This document shows, piece by piece, positions 8,885-18,133 of a stretch of 64,000 nt of DNA. Origin of the DNA: Chryseobacterium sp. ERMR1:04 (GTDB lineage: Bacteria; Bacteroidota; Bacteroidia; Flavobacteriales; Weeksellaceae); assembly GCF_001297705.1 (NCBI RefSeq), contig NZ_LIRF01000007.1, positions 186,001 through 250,000 on the forward strand, given 5' to 3'. The translations under genes and the position numbers were made by a program. How positions within the stretch are numbered: position 1 is the stretch's first letter; each line of letters begins with the position of its first letter. The notes below the pieces were generated by a model. That model was not told where the DNA came from. It worked only from the letters and a program-made list of their open reading frames with translations, and ran no database searches.

Positions 8885-9703
8885 ATGTATAAAGCAATCT
8901 TTCTTTTTTTATGTATTTCATTAATGTCCGAAGCTCAAAATAAACGTTTTGTATACGAGTATAATTTTGCACAAGATTCCACCCACATTGAAATCAAGAC
9001 AAAAGAATTGTTGAATCTGGATATTGGAAAAGAAGGTTCAAAGTTTTATGCTTCTGAAATTTTAGAACAAGATTCTTTAGTAAGAATCAAAGAAAAGCCA
9101 ATGGGAAAATATCCTTATCAGGGAATAAAATTTTTAGATGTAGTTATAAAAAAAGACCCAAGTTTTGAGATGAACTTTTATACTAGTTGTCTTATTTACT
9201 ATAATGCAAGCTTAAAGAAGAAGTTAGAATGGCAAATTCTTCCTGAAAAAGAGAAAATTTTAGGTTACTCTGCTCAAAAAGCAACTACAATATTGTACAA
9301 AAGAAAATGGACGGTGTGGTTTACTACTGAAATTCCGATACAAGACGGACTATACTTATTTCAAGGTTTACCTGGTTTGATCATAAAAGCAGAAGATGAG
9401 AAAAAAAGTATCTCATTTAATCTGATTGGAATAAAATCGTTAAATCATTTTGATATAAATGTAGTTCCTTATTTCTTTAGATTTAAAACAGTGCAGATTA
9501 ATGAAAATGAATTTAAAACAGTCATAAAAAATTATTTTGATAAACCTTCACGACAGTTGAGTGATGCAGGTAATGATAATCAAGTTTTTTATCTTGAGGG
9601 AAAAGAAGTTTCAAGTTCCGAGTTTTATAGAGCAATGGAACAAAATAATAAAAATGCTTTAAAGAAAAATAATAATTTATTAAGATACGATATTATTAAA
9701 TAG
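8885..9703 (+). CDS. GLPGLI family secreted protein
   Basis: A 272-residue protein with a signal peptide (about residues 1-17, cleaved near SEAQ). It carries the family motif GLPGLI within FQGLPGLIIKAED. The family is restricted to Bacteroidota, is exported, and has no established biochemical role. The C-terminus is rich in Asn and Lys. It is preceded by a long AT-rich leader, and the accessory island starts right after its stop codon. Confidence 0.88.
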   Translation: MYKAIFLFLCISLMSEAQNKRFVYEYNFAQDSTHIEIKTKELLNLDIGKEGSKFYASEILEQDSLVRIKEKPMGKYPYQGIKFLDVVIKKDPSFEMNFYTSCLIYYNASLKKKLEWQILPEKEKILGYSAQKATTILYKRKWTVWFTTEIPIQDGLYLFQGLPGLIIKAEDEKKSISFNLIGIKSLNHFDINVVPYFFRFKTVQINENEFKTVIKNYFDKPSRQLSDAGNDNQVFYLEGKEVSSSEFYRAMEQNNKNALKKNNNLLRYDIIK

Positions 9704-9767
9704 GAGGAACCCGAAAATCCTTTTAGAGTAGGGAAAACAAAATAAAATAATTTTATGAAAACAATTA

Positions 9768-9925
9768 GAGCCTGTTTAAATTTTATTCAATAATAATTTT
9801 ATCGCGGATAATTTGACCATGTTTTCAGAATTTTCCATTAGCAATTCATAATTTCGGCAAAGTCTTCTGTCGTTATCAAACCAAGCAAACGTTCTTTCAA
9901 CAATCCATCTTTTGTGTAAAGGCTT
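9768..9925 (-). mobile_element. 3' remnant of an IS5-type transposase gene with its terminal end
   Basis: Read on the minus strand, the segment encodes the last 50 or so residues of a DDE transposase. KRWIVERTFAWFDNDRRL is the typical IS5-family C-terminal block with the catalytic Glu, and the frame ends at 9776. GAGCCTGTTTAA at 9768-9779 looks like the outer terminal repeat of the element. Upstream (higher coordinates) the transposase frame stops at once where sequence of a different gene begins, so only the tail of the element survives. Confidence 0.75.
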
Positions 9926-10237
9926 AAAGTGGCTTTATTATGAAAGTGTTGTATCTTCCTAACTTGCCTGTGTATAAGCCTAGTTCATAAAGAACATTAT
10001 CTCGAACGGTAGAATATTCTACCCCCTAATCTTACTGATGTCATCATCACTAAAGACGAAAATGCCAAAATCAGACTTATTAAGTTACTCTATTAGGTCA
10101 TCTATAGTAGTACTTCCAATATTAAACACACCATCAGTCCAAAGATTAATATTAAAGTTATGATTTAGTTTGGATTGAATTGCTTCAGCAATATCTAGAC
10201 CTTCTACGGAAGATCCAATAAAAAGTTCTGGTTTCAT
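9924..10237 (-). pseudogene. Decayed TIR-like (CAP12/PycTIR-type) nucleotide-binding domain gene
   Basis: Translating the minus strand from the ATG at 10237 gives KPELFIGSSVEGLDIAEAIQ, then LWTDGVF, an in-frame stop after DDLIE, then KSDFGIFVFSDDD and KIRG. After a frameshift comes VRDNVLYELGLYTGKLG. These blocks in this order match the TIR-like domain (Pfam PF10137) found in CAP12 and Pycsar TIR effectors. Such domains usually act as NADase effectors in anti-phage systems. With a stop, a frameshift and truncation at the IS5 remnant the gene is dead. It lies 41 bases downstream of the 369-residue gene on the same strand, so the two may once have formed an operon. Confidence 0.75.
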
Positions 10238-10278
10238 ACGAGATTAGTTTTTTAATATAATAATTTTTATCGATATTG

Positions 10279-11388
10279 TTAGTTTTTGAGTCTTTCTAAC
10301 TGTGATTTAAGGTTAATTTTAGTAGTTCTAGCTTGAAGCTTTTCTTTTACTAACTCAAAGCATTTTACTATATCTACTAGATCAATATCAGTAAAAGTAA
10401 CGGTTGTAATATCAAAAGTTTTGAAATAATCATTTCGTTTAGTCATTTCTTTACCCCATTTATCGCTAAGTTCTGCATTAACCTTATTTTGTTTCAACTT
10501 CAAATTTTCCACTTTCATATGCGTTGAAGCAGGACTTAATTCAAAACCTGTAAACTGGGATGTATGACTATTAAAAATTGTAAAGTCAAGACGGTGAATA
10601 TGCTTTGGAGTAATTCCAGCATATCGAAATTCAGGAATTAACAATGGTTCATCTTCTACATTTTTTGAACTTTGCAGATATTCAACATATAGGTCGTAGA
10701 AATTTTGTTCATATATCGATACAGATAATCGTTTAAGTATGCCTTGATAAAAATTAATAAAGTCAGTTAATGTATTAACTTTATAAATTTTATTATTCAT
10801 AGGATCAACTAAGCCTTCACTAAAAACATGACCAATAGACCAATATGAATATTTTACACGTCGTATTTCACTTTTGTCGTTGTGCCAATTATTAGAATGA
10901 AATTTAGGTGCAATTAATAAACCATATGTTAATTTATATCCGAACCAAATTGCCCATAAGTTGTCATTAGGCTTATTCCGGGTTCTTTCATTTAACTGCT
11001 TGTAAAAATTCCTTTCCAAAAAAATTTCAACTAAATGTCGAATGTCTTCATGGAGAAGTAATTTATAAATTCGGACTGCTGAAGGTGCGTCACCTAGTTT
11101 TGAATCCCAATGCTTATCATTACCCCTGTAATGCTCATATTTATCAATCAAACCTTTTAACCATTGTGCGTAAAAATCTTCAAAATCAGAAAATCGAGTT
11201 CTGACAACATCTAAAAATGTGTTATTTTTCCCTCCAAACAAACCATTAAATTGCTGAGTAGTGTATGGCTCTTTTTGGTTTAAACATTTTCCAATCTTTG
11301 GCAAAACTTTCTTTTCTTTAATTCTTATTTCAGCAGTTAAATCTTTTATTATTTCGTCAATAACACCTTGTTGTTCCTTTTGCTTCAT
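10279..11388 (-). CDS. Hypothetical protein in defence island, possible nuclease-like C-terminal region
   Basis: I do not recognise this 369-residue protein. It is soluble and basic, with no signal peptide. The C-terminal third contains HRLDFTIFN, then FTGFELSPAS and a following Lys-rich helix. That Asp, spacing, then Glu-x-x-Pro pattern loosely recalls PD-(D/E)XK nucleases, but the match is weak and is only a suggestion. It is followed on the same strand by the ruined TIR-like gene and preceded by the DUF6236-like gene. It may be the surviving partner of a broken two-gene system. Confidence 0.6.
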   Translation of the reverse strand: MKQKEQQGVIDEIIKDLTAEIRIKEKKVLPKIGKCLNQKEPYTTQQFNGLFGGKNNTFLDVVRTRFSDFEDFYAQWLKGLIDKYEHYRGNDKHWDSKLGDAPSAVRIYKLLLHEDIRHLVEIFLERNFYKQLNERTRNKPNDNLWAIWFGYKLTYGLLIAPKFHSNNWHNDKSEIRRVKYSYWSIGHVFSEGLVDPMNNKIYKVNTLTDFINFYQGILKRLSVSIYEQNFYDLYVEYLQSSKNVEDEPLLIPEFRYAGITPKHIHRLDFTIFNSHTSQFTGFELSPASTHMKVENLKLKQNKVNAELSDKWGKEMTKRNDYFKTFDITTVTFTDIDLVDIVKCFELVKEKLQARTTKINLKSQLERLKN

Positions 11389-11526
11389 TAGTTACTATAA
11401 ATAATAGTTATTTTTTTATTTCGAGCGGACAATCCAAGTATAAAGCAATGATTTTAAATATAAGGACAAAGGATAAGTCTGCTTTTTTAATTGAAACTGA
11501 GATCGATGTTGGATGTATTCCAATAT

Positions 11527-12594
11527 TTACATTATAAATTTTCCTTTTAATAGAGATTCTGCAAAATCCTCTTTATCAAGATGGTTCTTAAGCGTTAGAA
11601 TATAAGAATACGGACTATTTCTTTTGGTTTTCTTATATTCGATACCCTTCAATGCCAATTTACCTGCTGCAACTGCAACAACTCCGGCACTTGCCACTAC
11701 CCAGCCTAATTCTGAAGCAAAAGAAGGGATAGATATTGCCATTAATGTCAGTCTAGTATCAATTTTTAATGACTTGTAAATTCCTTCAATATCTTTCGTT
11801 GCTCTTTCAATTGTATCTCTTTGAAAATGTAAAGCATCCCTTAGCGATTGTTCGTCTTGAATCTGATATAAATCTTTTACCAGCGCATTAATATTTAAGA
11901 AAAATTGTTGCCGTTCGTCTTTAAAATCATTTCTAAAGGTAATTATTTGTTTAGCAGTAATAGCTTCAATGTTCTTAGGAATTACTGATTGAATAACCAT
12001 TGAAGCTAAAGTTTCACTTAAATCTGTAGTTACTTTTTTTTTTTGTGCTTCTCTGACTATAGATTGGAAGTTCGGATCATCACATACAATTGGTAAAGAC
12101 TTTTGTGTGGCTATACAATTTGCAAGTCTAGACATATAAAGTGCACCGGTAACTGAATCAAATTCAAGCCAATCTTCAAATTCAAAAGATAATTTTCTAA
12201 CTGATAAGTTAAGCCGTGGTAGTTCCTCTAAAAGTTCTCTACCCATTTTATCTATATGTATGGTATAAGTATCAGTTGGTTTTACAAATCGTGAAACTCT
12301 CTGAAAAATTTCACTTCTTTTATTTTCATCTGAAAGCTCTTCTTTTGCATATTCAATAAATTCCTTTGCAATAAGGTCAACGTATTTGGTAGGTCTTATA
12401 TTTCTAACAAACAAAGTTTCAACACTTGTCGCTGAGTCATTAATTCTTTCAATTAAATCAACTTCTTCTAACAAGTCGTCATTCGGAACAATTCTATCAA
12501 TTCCATCATAATATAATGCTGCAAATTTCAACCAATTATGGTCATGAAAATTTATATATGGATAATACAATGCTCTTCCAAAAGGTATTGTCAT
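11527..12594 (-). CDS. DUF6236-like protein, function unknown
   Basis: A protein of 355 residues from the chosen start. The N-terminus GRALYYPYINFHDHNWLKFA followed by YYDGIDRIVP resembles DUF6236 proteins, which are scattered in bacterial accessory regions and have no known function. A hydrophobic Ala/Val stretch (GWVVASAGVVAVAAGKLAL) near the C-terminus could be a membrane segment or a buried helix. I use the ATG at 12594: the alternative TTG at 12630 lies in a promoter-like AT-rich stretch and would put non-family residues before the conserved start. The genes around it are also accessory. Confidence 0.65.
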   Translation of the reverse strand: MTIPFGRALYYPYINFHDHNWLKFAALYYDGIDRIVPNDDLLEEVDLIERINDSATSVETLFVRNIRPTKYVDLIAKEFIEYAKEELSDENKRSEIFQRVSRFVKPTDTYTIHIDKMGRELLEELPRLNLSVRKLSFEFEDWLEFDSVTGALYMSRLANCIATQKSLPIVCDDPNFQSIVREAQKKKVTTDLSETLASMVIQSVIPKNIEAITAKQIITFRNDFKDERQQFFLNINALVKDLYQIQDEQSLRDALHFQRDTIERATKDIEGIYKSLKIDTRLTLMAISIPSFASELGWVVASAGVVAVAAGKLALKGIEYKKTKRNSPYSYILTLKNHLDKEDFAESLLKGKFIM

Positions 12595-12915
12595 AATTTT
12601 TGATTTTGAAGTTGTCACTAAAATATACAAATTGTAAAAGTAAAAATATTTTTAATAGAAATTTTTGATTTTATTCTTTTTTAATAGAACGATTTTAGAT
12701 CAATTGCTTTCGAATAGCCTTGTAAAATTAAAGATGATAAAATCCTGTGTGAGAAATTCTCTAGAAAAAAATGAAATAAAAAATAACTTAATCAGAAATT
12801 CGTTTGAAATTGTATGAATTTTATTAGAAAATATCGACAGAATTTTAATATATCGAAGATAGTTCTCAGAAAGTATTGAACATATTTGAAGAAACCTGCA
12901 GTAAGATAAATTTAA

Positions 12916-13989
12916 TCAGGATTTCCTATCCATAATATTGATTGCATGCTTTCGAAACTGTGAGACTGCAGATCCAAGTTTCCAAGACTTTCCATTGGAG
13001 TGGATTTTAAGTTCATTAAAACTAAGTTTTATTTCACAATCCGAAGAATTTAGAATAATTAAATTTTCTTTTCCTCCAACAATTATTTCTGGATTTTCAT
13101 TAGCACCTACAATATAACTAAGTTTGGAATTTCTTTGATTAGCACGGTTGTACTTCATGGAATCTTGATGTAGTTTAAGGATATAATTTAAACTCGCTTT
13201 TTCATTAAAAAAAAGTGTTCCTAAACAATTTACAACTTGCAGTTTATTTATATCATTTATTGTTTTTTTATCTTTTATGACAATGATATTTTGCTTGCTA
13301 GTTCCCAATATATATATGGCTGGATCATAAAATACTAAAGTTAATTGATCATTGAGTGGTATAAATATTTGTAAGCCAACTAAACCATAACCAGTTTTAG
13401 AATTATGCCAGTTTTTTTGTTCCAAATATTGATTATACTTTACTACTGGGAAATCAGAAGTGATAAATGGTATTTCTGTTTGGTTTTTTAAAATTTTGAA
13501 GTCGAGATCAATTATGTTATCGACCATATGTGATAGCATTGACAAAGACATATTAACACTTTCTTCATGTGTTAAAGTAGGCCACATTTCATCTACATTT
13601 GCATCTTCATCTATCTCTTTAATTCTTTCTCTACCTAAAGAAAATATTTCATTCATGCCTTGTATTTGAACAGGATTTCGTAAATCAGTAAGAGCAACGA
13701 AACCTAATAATTCAATATGTTCTGGACTGTTTTTTTTTGGTAATAAAAGAGTATCAATTATTGCTTTAATTCTCTCTGCAAAAGCCCCTTCCAAAACAGA
13801 TAGTTTATCTTCAATCACGCCATCTTTCCCGTAAAAAAAATTTCTTGATCCTTGAGTTTTTAATTTTGCATCTTGAATGAATCTTTGATTTAAGAGATTA
13901 TATAATCCAATCTGCTTTTTGTTGGCATTATATGAGGAATTACGTAAATAGAATTTTGGTATATAGTGTTGATTTTTCTTCTCAGTCAT
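12916..13989 (-). CDS. DUF4238 domain protein
   Basis: A 357-residue protein starting with NQHYIPKFYLRNS (residues 6-18), the hallmark of DUF4238. These proteins recur in bacterial and phage accessory regions and their biochemical role is unknown. Further family-like features are FYGKDGVIEDKLSVLEGAFAE and the later IPFITSDFPVVKYN block. There is no export signal. It is transcribed divergently from the Gabija pair across a 219-base region, so the two could share regulation. A role in the same defence island is inferred from position only. Confidence 0.8.
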   Translation of the reverse strand: MTEKKNQHYIPKFYLRNSSYNANKKQIGLYNLLNQRFIQDAKLKTQGSRNFFYGKDGVIEDKLSVLEGAFAERIKAIIDTLLLPKKNSPEHIELLGFVALTDLRNPVQIQGMNEIFSLGRERIKEIDEDANVDEMWPTLTHEESVNMSLSMLSHMVDNIIDLDFKILKNQTEIPFITSDFPVVKYNQYLEQKNWHNSKTGYGLVGLQIFIPLNDQLTLVFYDPAIYILGTSKQNIIVIKDKKTINDINKLQVVNCLGTLFFNEKASLNYILKLHQDSMKYNRANQRNSKLSYIVGANENPEIIVGGKENLIILNSSDCEIKLSFNELKIHSNGKSWKLGSAVSQFRKHAINIMDRKS

Positions 13990-14208
13990 GTTGTTATAAT
14001 AATGTTTAATTTCAATGTTTCGGGTGGCAAGCTAATACTACCTTCTCAAAAATTGAAATTTGCAAATGAAGGTTATAAAATATAATTCACCTGTCTGATG
14101 ACCTTTTATTACTAAATTAATGCTTTTTTCCTTGAATGTGAAATTACGGTTTTCCAGAATCAGAATCAATAAAATTTTATTAATTTGGCGAGAACTAATA
14201 ATTTTAAC

Positions 14209-16308
14209 ATGAAAATAAAAACGATAGAAATTAAAAATTTTCGACTTCTTAAAAATACAAGTTTATCATTAGAAGATAGTACAACAGTAATTGTTGGACG
14301 AAATAATTCAGGGAAAACCTCTTTAACGGAGGTTTTTCGAAGATTAATAGGAGATAAAAATCCTGTTTTTTCACTTTATGATTTTAGTATTAGTTCTATT
14401 GAAGGATTTAAAAAAGCACTCCAAGCGAAATTAGAAGGAAAAGAAGATGCAGAAATTCGTAGTCATATTCCCTCAATTGAGATTATCATAACAATTGAAT
14501 ATCCAAAAGATTTAGCTGACCTTGGTAGTTTAGGAAATTTTGTAATTGACTTGGATGTCGAAAGTAATGTTGCAGTTATTGTAATTAAATATGGACTTAA
14601 AGATGGTAAAGTTGACTCACTTTTTGAAAACATCGCTGATAGTAGTAACGAAAGTGTTAAGGTCTTATTTAAATCTTTAAAGGAGAAAATTCCTAATTTA
14701 TTTGAAACAAAAATTATAGCCCAAGACCCTACCGATGAAGAAAATATTTCTTTAATGGAGTATTCACAATTCAAATCTGTATTGGGTGCAGGCTTTATAA
14801 ATGCACAACGTGGTTTAGATGATGTCACGCATTCTGAAAAGGACGTTTTGGGTAAAGTTTTAGCACAACTTTTTAAAACATCCAAATCATCCACCGCCCC
14901 TGTAGATATGAAAACTAAGTCTGATGAAATTCAAAAAATCGTTGATGAAATTCAGATAAAAGTAGATACAGATTTTAATACGGAAGTAAATAAGTTACTG
15001 CCTGCTCTATCTCTTTTTGGGTACCCAGGTCTTTCCGACCCTAATTTAAGTACTGAAACTACACTTAATGTAGCAAATATGTTGGATAGTCATACTAAGA
15101 TCCGATATAAACAAGGTGATAATTTATATCTGCCTGAGACATACAATGGTTTAGGATCAAGGAATTTGATTTATATCTTGTTTCAATTATTTGAATTCTT
15201 TAGAGAGTATCAAAGTAGACCAATATCGAACGCATTGGATATTATTTTTATTGAAGAGCCAGAAGCGCATTTACATCCACAAATGCAGCAAATTTTCATC
15301 AAAAAATTGCATGAAATTGCAGATCAATTTTCTGCAACTCTAAATGATGGCAAAAAATGGCAAGTTCAATTTGTTGTCACAACACATTCAACACATATTG
15401 CTAATGAATCAGAATTTGAAGCTATTAGATATTTTCTAACATCTAAAAACGAGCAACGAGAAACAAAAATTAAGGATCTTAGACTTGAATTTAACCAAAA
15501 AGTTTTAAGAGAAGACAAGGAGTTTCTTCACAAGTATTTAACGCTAACAAAATGTGATTTATATTTTGCTGATAAGGCAATTTTGATTGAAGGTACAGCC
15601 GAAAGAATAATGTTACCTGTTCTAATGTCGAAAACTGACGCAATGGATTCAGCAGCTCTTCAATTAGCTTTGCAGTATCTATCTATTATTGAAGTTGGTG
15701 GAGCATATGCACATCATTTCTATAAATTTTTGGATTTTTTAGAACTTAGAACGCTGGTAATTACTGACTTAGATTCAGTTGTTAAATCACCTGAGAATAC
15801 ATATCCTAAATCCCTTGTTAAAGATGGAACGCATACATCCAACGCCGGAATAAAAAATTGGTTTGCTAAAGGAACTGATGGGCATTACTTACTCTCAGAA
15901 TGTATAACTAAAACTCCACAACAAAAAATTTCTGGCTACAGAAGAATTGCATTTCAGATTGCAGAAGACGGGAAAAGCGCCATTGGTAGAAGCTTTGAAG
16001 AAGCCCTTATCTTGGCTAACCGAACTAATTTTGGAATTACAAGTACTGAAGAAGATGAAGTTGAAACAATTGCACAATCAAAAAGCCCTTCAAATGATAA
16101 AAAGTCTGAATTTGCTTTAAAGTATGCTTTGTTAGAAACAGATTGGATTACTCCAAAGTATATATTTGAAGGACTTAAATGGCTTGCTGAAAATCCCAAT
16201 ACACCTGCTGCTGAAGTGGTAGCAGAAATAGAAGAAGTTGTTAATGCAACTTTTGAGAACTCTGGTGAAGGGTCAGAAGAAAATACGTTAACTGAAACTG
16301 AAGAATAA
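14209..16308 (+). CDS. gajA: Gabija-type GajA: OLD-family ATPase with TOPRIM nuclease domain
   Basis: A 699-residue protein. The N-terminal ABC/SMC-like ATPase has Walker A GRNNSGKTS (30-38) and Walker B IIFIEEPEAHLHP (345-357). The C-terminal TOPRIM nuclease has LIEGTAE with Glu461 and the TDLD motif with Asp520 and Asp522. In Gabija, GajA nicks DNA and is held inactive by nucleotides; loss of nucleotides during phage infection releases it. The gene next door encodes the matching UvrD-like partner, starting 2 bases after this stop, which is the class 2 OLD arrangement. I chose the ATG at 14209 over the TTG at 14185 because family proteins begin MKIKxxEIKNFR. It is longer than well-studied GajA (about 580 residues), with an acidic C-terminal tail. 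Confidence 0.85.
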   Translation: MKIKTIEIKNFRLLKNTSLSLEDSTTVIVGRNNSGKTSLTEVFRRLIGDKNPVFSLYDFSISSIEGFKKALQAKLEGKEDAEIRSHIPSIEIIITIEYPKDLADLGSLGNFVIDLDVESNVAVIVIKYGLKDGKVDSLFENIADSSNESVKVLFKSLKEKIPNLFETKIIAQDPTDEENISLMEYSQFKSVLGAGFINAQRGLDDVTHSEKDVLGKVLAQLFKTSKSSTAPVDMKTKSDEIQKIVDEIQIKVDTDFNTEVNKLLPALSLFGYPGLSDPNLSTETTLNVANMLDSHTKIRYKQGDNLYLPETYNGLGSRNLIYILFQLFEFFREYQSRPISNALDIIFIEEPEAHLHPQMQQIFIKKLHEIADQFSATLNDGKKWQVQFVVTTHSTHIANESEFEAIRYFLTSKNEQRETKIKDLRLEFNQKVLREDKEFLHKYLTLTKCDLYFADKAILIEGTAERIMLPVLMSKTDAMDSAALQLALQYLSIIEVGGAYAHHFYKFLDFLELRTLVITDLDSVVKSPENTYPKSLVKDGTHTSNAGIKNWFAKGTDGHYLLSECITKTPQQKISGYRRIAFQIAEDGKSAIGRSFEEALILANRTNFGITSTEEDEVETIAQSKSPSNDKKSEFALKYALLETDWITPKYIFEGLKWLAENPNTPAAEVVAEIEEVVNATFENSGEGSEENTLTETEE

Positions 16309-16310
16309 TT

Positions 16311-18059
16311 ATGCCATCAGAAAATGAAATTAGTCCTGCGGAAAAAGCATCACAAGAATGTCTAGAGTTAGTGTATAAGGCTATAGACGATAATGAAAAT
16401 TTTCTAGTGGAAGCAGGTGCAGGTGCGGGTAAGACTTATACTCTTATTAAGGCTTTAAAGTATTTAATTAAAAAATACGAAGTTGACTACGAGAAAAGTC
16501 ATAAAAGAATTGCATGTATTACTTTTACAAACGTTGCTAAAGATGAGATCCAATCGAGAACAGATAATCATCCTATTATTATTGCCGACACAATTCATGC
16601 TTTTGCATGGGATTGTATAAAAGGCTTTCAAAAAGAACTTCGTAATAGAATAGGTGGATTGAGTGATAAATGGCAAATTAGAGTTGATGAGACTGGTCTT
16701 AAATCTCAAGAGGTTATTTATAGTCTTGGATATCCAAAAATGACAGACAAGGAAATTTATCTTCATCATAATGACGTCATAAAGCTATTTATCTTACTCT
16801 TAAATGAAAAGAAATTTAGAAAATTATTTTCTAGTAATTATCCAATTATCTTGATCGATGAATACCAAGATACAAATAAAGATTTGGCAAATGCTATAGT
16901 TGATAAATTTATTTTGACGAGAGAAGGATCGAAAATAGGTTTTTTTGGAGATCATTGGCAGAAAATTTATGGATCTGAATCATGTGGTTTGATAGAAGCA
17001 GATGAAGACAAGCTTAGGATTATAGGCAAGAAAGCTAATTTTAGATCAGATAAAAATATTGTTGAAATGCTAAATAGGCTTCGCCCCGAACTACAGCAGC
17101 ATGAATATGATTCATCTTCTGAAGGAGAATTGTTGGTGTTACAAACAAATAACTGGGAAGGAGAGCGTCGTCAAGAATCACATTGGAAAGATGACCTTCC
17201 TGAAGAAACAGCGCATAAATACTTAGAATCTGTAAAGGAAAAGCTTACTAATAATGGTTGGGATTTGTCAAGTACCAAAACGAAAATATTAATGTTGACC
17301 AATAATGTTTTAGCAGCAGAACAAGGTTATCAAAATGTAGCTAATGTATTTGATACTGAAGATTATTTAAAAAAGAATGATGATTATATAGCATTTTTAA
17401 CAGATGTTGTAGAGGTTGGATGGGAAGCATTTAATAAGAAGAAATACGGAGAAATGTTAAAAGTTTTAGGCTTAAAACAGATAGGAATTAAAAAGCATCA
17501 TGATAAAGAAGTTTGGCATGATGCAATGGTGAGATTATCTGATTTACGCCAAACCGGAACAGTTGGACAAGTTATTGAATTATTAAAGAGCACTTCTAAG
17601 CCGCAGCTTTCTAGAAAGATAGAGGAAAAAGAATTTCGTTATTCGACTGTTAGCAAGCTTCGTGAAGAAGACCGCAGTGATGAAGATAAAGTTTTTTTTG
17701 ATAAAATAACCAGAATGAGAGCGATTGCATTTACAGAAATAACTAATGTATCAAAGTACATAGACGATCAAACATTGTATTCTACAAAGCATGGCGTAAA
17801 GGGTGCTGAATTTGAGAATGTAATTGTCGTTTTTGGACGAGGATGGAATCTTTATAATTGGAATCAATTTTTAGAATGGTACAATTCGGGAAATATTCCG
17901 GCTGCAAAAAAAGATGCTTATGAAAGGAATAGAAATTTATTTTACGTTGCATGCTCAAGACCAAAAAAAAGATTATGTCTTTTGTTTACTCAGGAATTAT
18001 CAGAAGGTGCTTTGCAAGGTTTGAATAAATTATTTGGGAATGTTATCAATTCGGCATAG
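16311..18059 (+). CDS. gajB: Gabija-type GajB: UvrD/Rep-like superfamily 1 helicase
   Basis: A 582-residue SF1 helicase. Walker A is EAGAGAGKT (34-42). Motif Ia is ITFTNVAKDEI. Motif II is LIDEYQDTN with Asp183-Glu184. Motif V is KHGVKGAEFENV and motif VI is FYVACSRPKKRL (around 545). In Gabija, GajB senses DNA ends and hydrolyses (d)ATP, helping to activate the GajA nuclease. The tight spacing to GajA implies one transcript and translational coupling. A stem-loop shared with the convergent tmRNA gene follows at 18092. Confidence 0.85.
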   Translation: MPSENEISPAEKASQECLELVYKAIDDNENFLVEAGAGAGKTYTLIKALKYLIKKYEVDYEKSHKRIACITFTNVAKDEIQSRTDNHPIIIADTIHAFAWDCIKGFQKELRNRIGGLSDKWQIRVDETGLKSQEVIYSLGYPKMTDKEIYLHHNDVIKLFILLLNEKKFRKLFSSNYPIILIDEYQDTNKDLANAIVDKFILTREGSKIGFFGDHWQKIYGSESCGLIEADEDKLRIIGKKANFRSDKNIVEMLNRLRPELQQHEYDSSSEGELLVLQTNNWEGERRQESHWKDDLPEETAHKYLESVKEKLTNNGWDLSSTKTKILMLTNNVLAAEQGYQNVANVFDTEDYLKKNDDYIAFLTDVVEVGWEAFNKKKYGEMLKVLGLKQIGIKKHHDKEVWHDAMVRLSDLRQTGTVGQVIELLKSTSKPQLSRKIEEKEFRYSTVSKLREEDRSDEDKVFFDKITRMRAIAFTEITNVSKYIDDQTLYSTKHGVKGAEFENVIVVFGRGWNLYNWNQFLEWYNSGNIPAAKKDAYERNRNLFYVACSRPKKRLCLLFTQELSEGALQGLNKLFGNVINSA

Positions 18060-18091
18060 AGAAGTATGTTTACTAAATGTTTACTTAGCTA

Positions 18092-18128
18092 AAACAAAAC
18101 CCACTGATTATCAGTGGGCTGTTTTGTT
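18092..18128. terminator. Bidirectional terminator between gajB and tmRNA
   Basis: CCCACTGA (18100-18107) and TCAGTGGG (18111-18118) form a stem extended by AAACAAAA and TTTTGTTT arms. It can end both gajB and the minus-strand tmRNA transcript. Confidence 0.8.
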
Positions 18129-18133
18129 TAGTG

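Noticed and set aside
14463..14894. Minus-strand frame of 143 codons inside gajA
   Set aside because: It is fully antisense to a well-supported gene and Ser-rich, as expected of a shadow frame.
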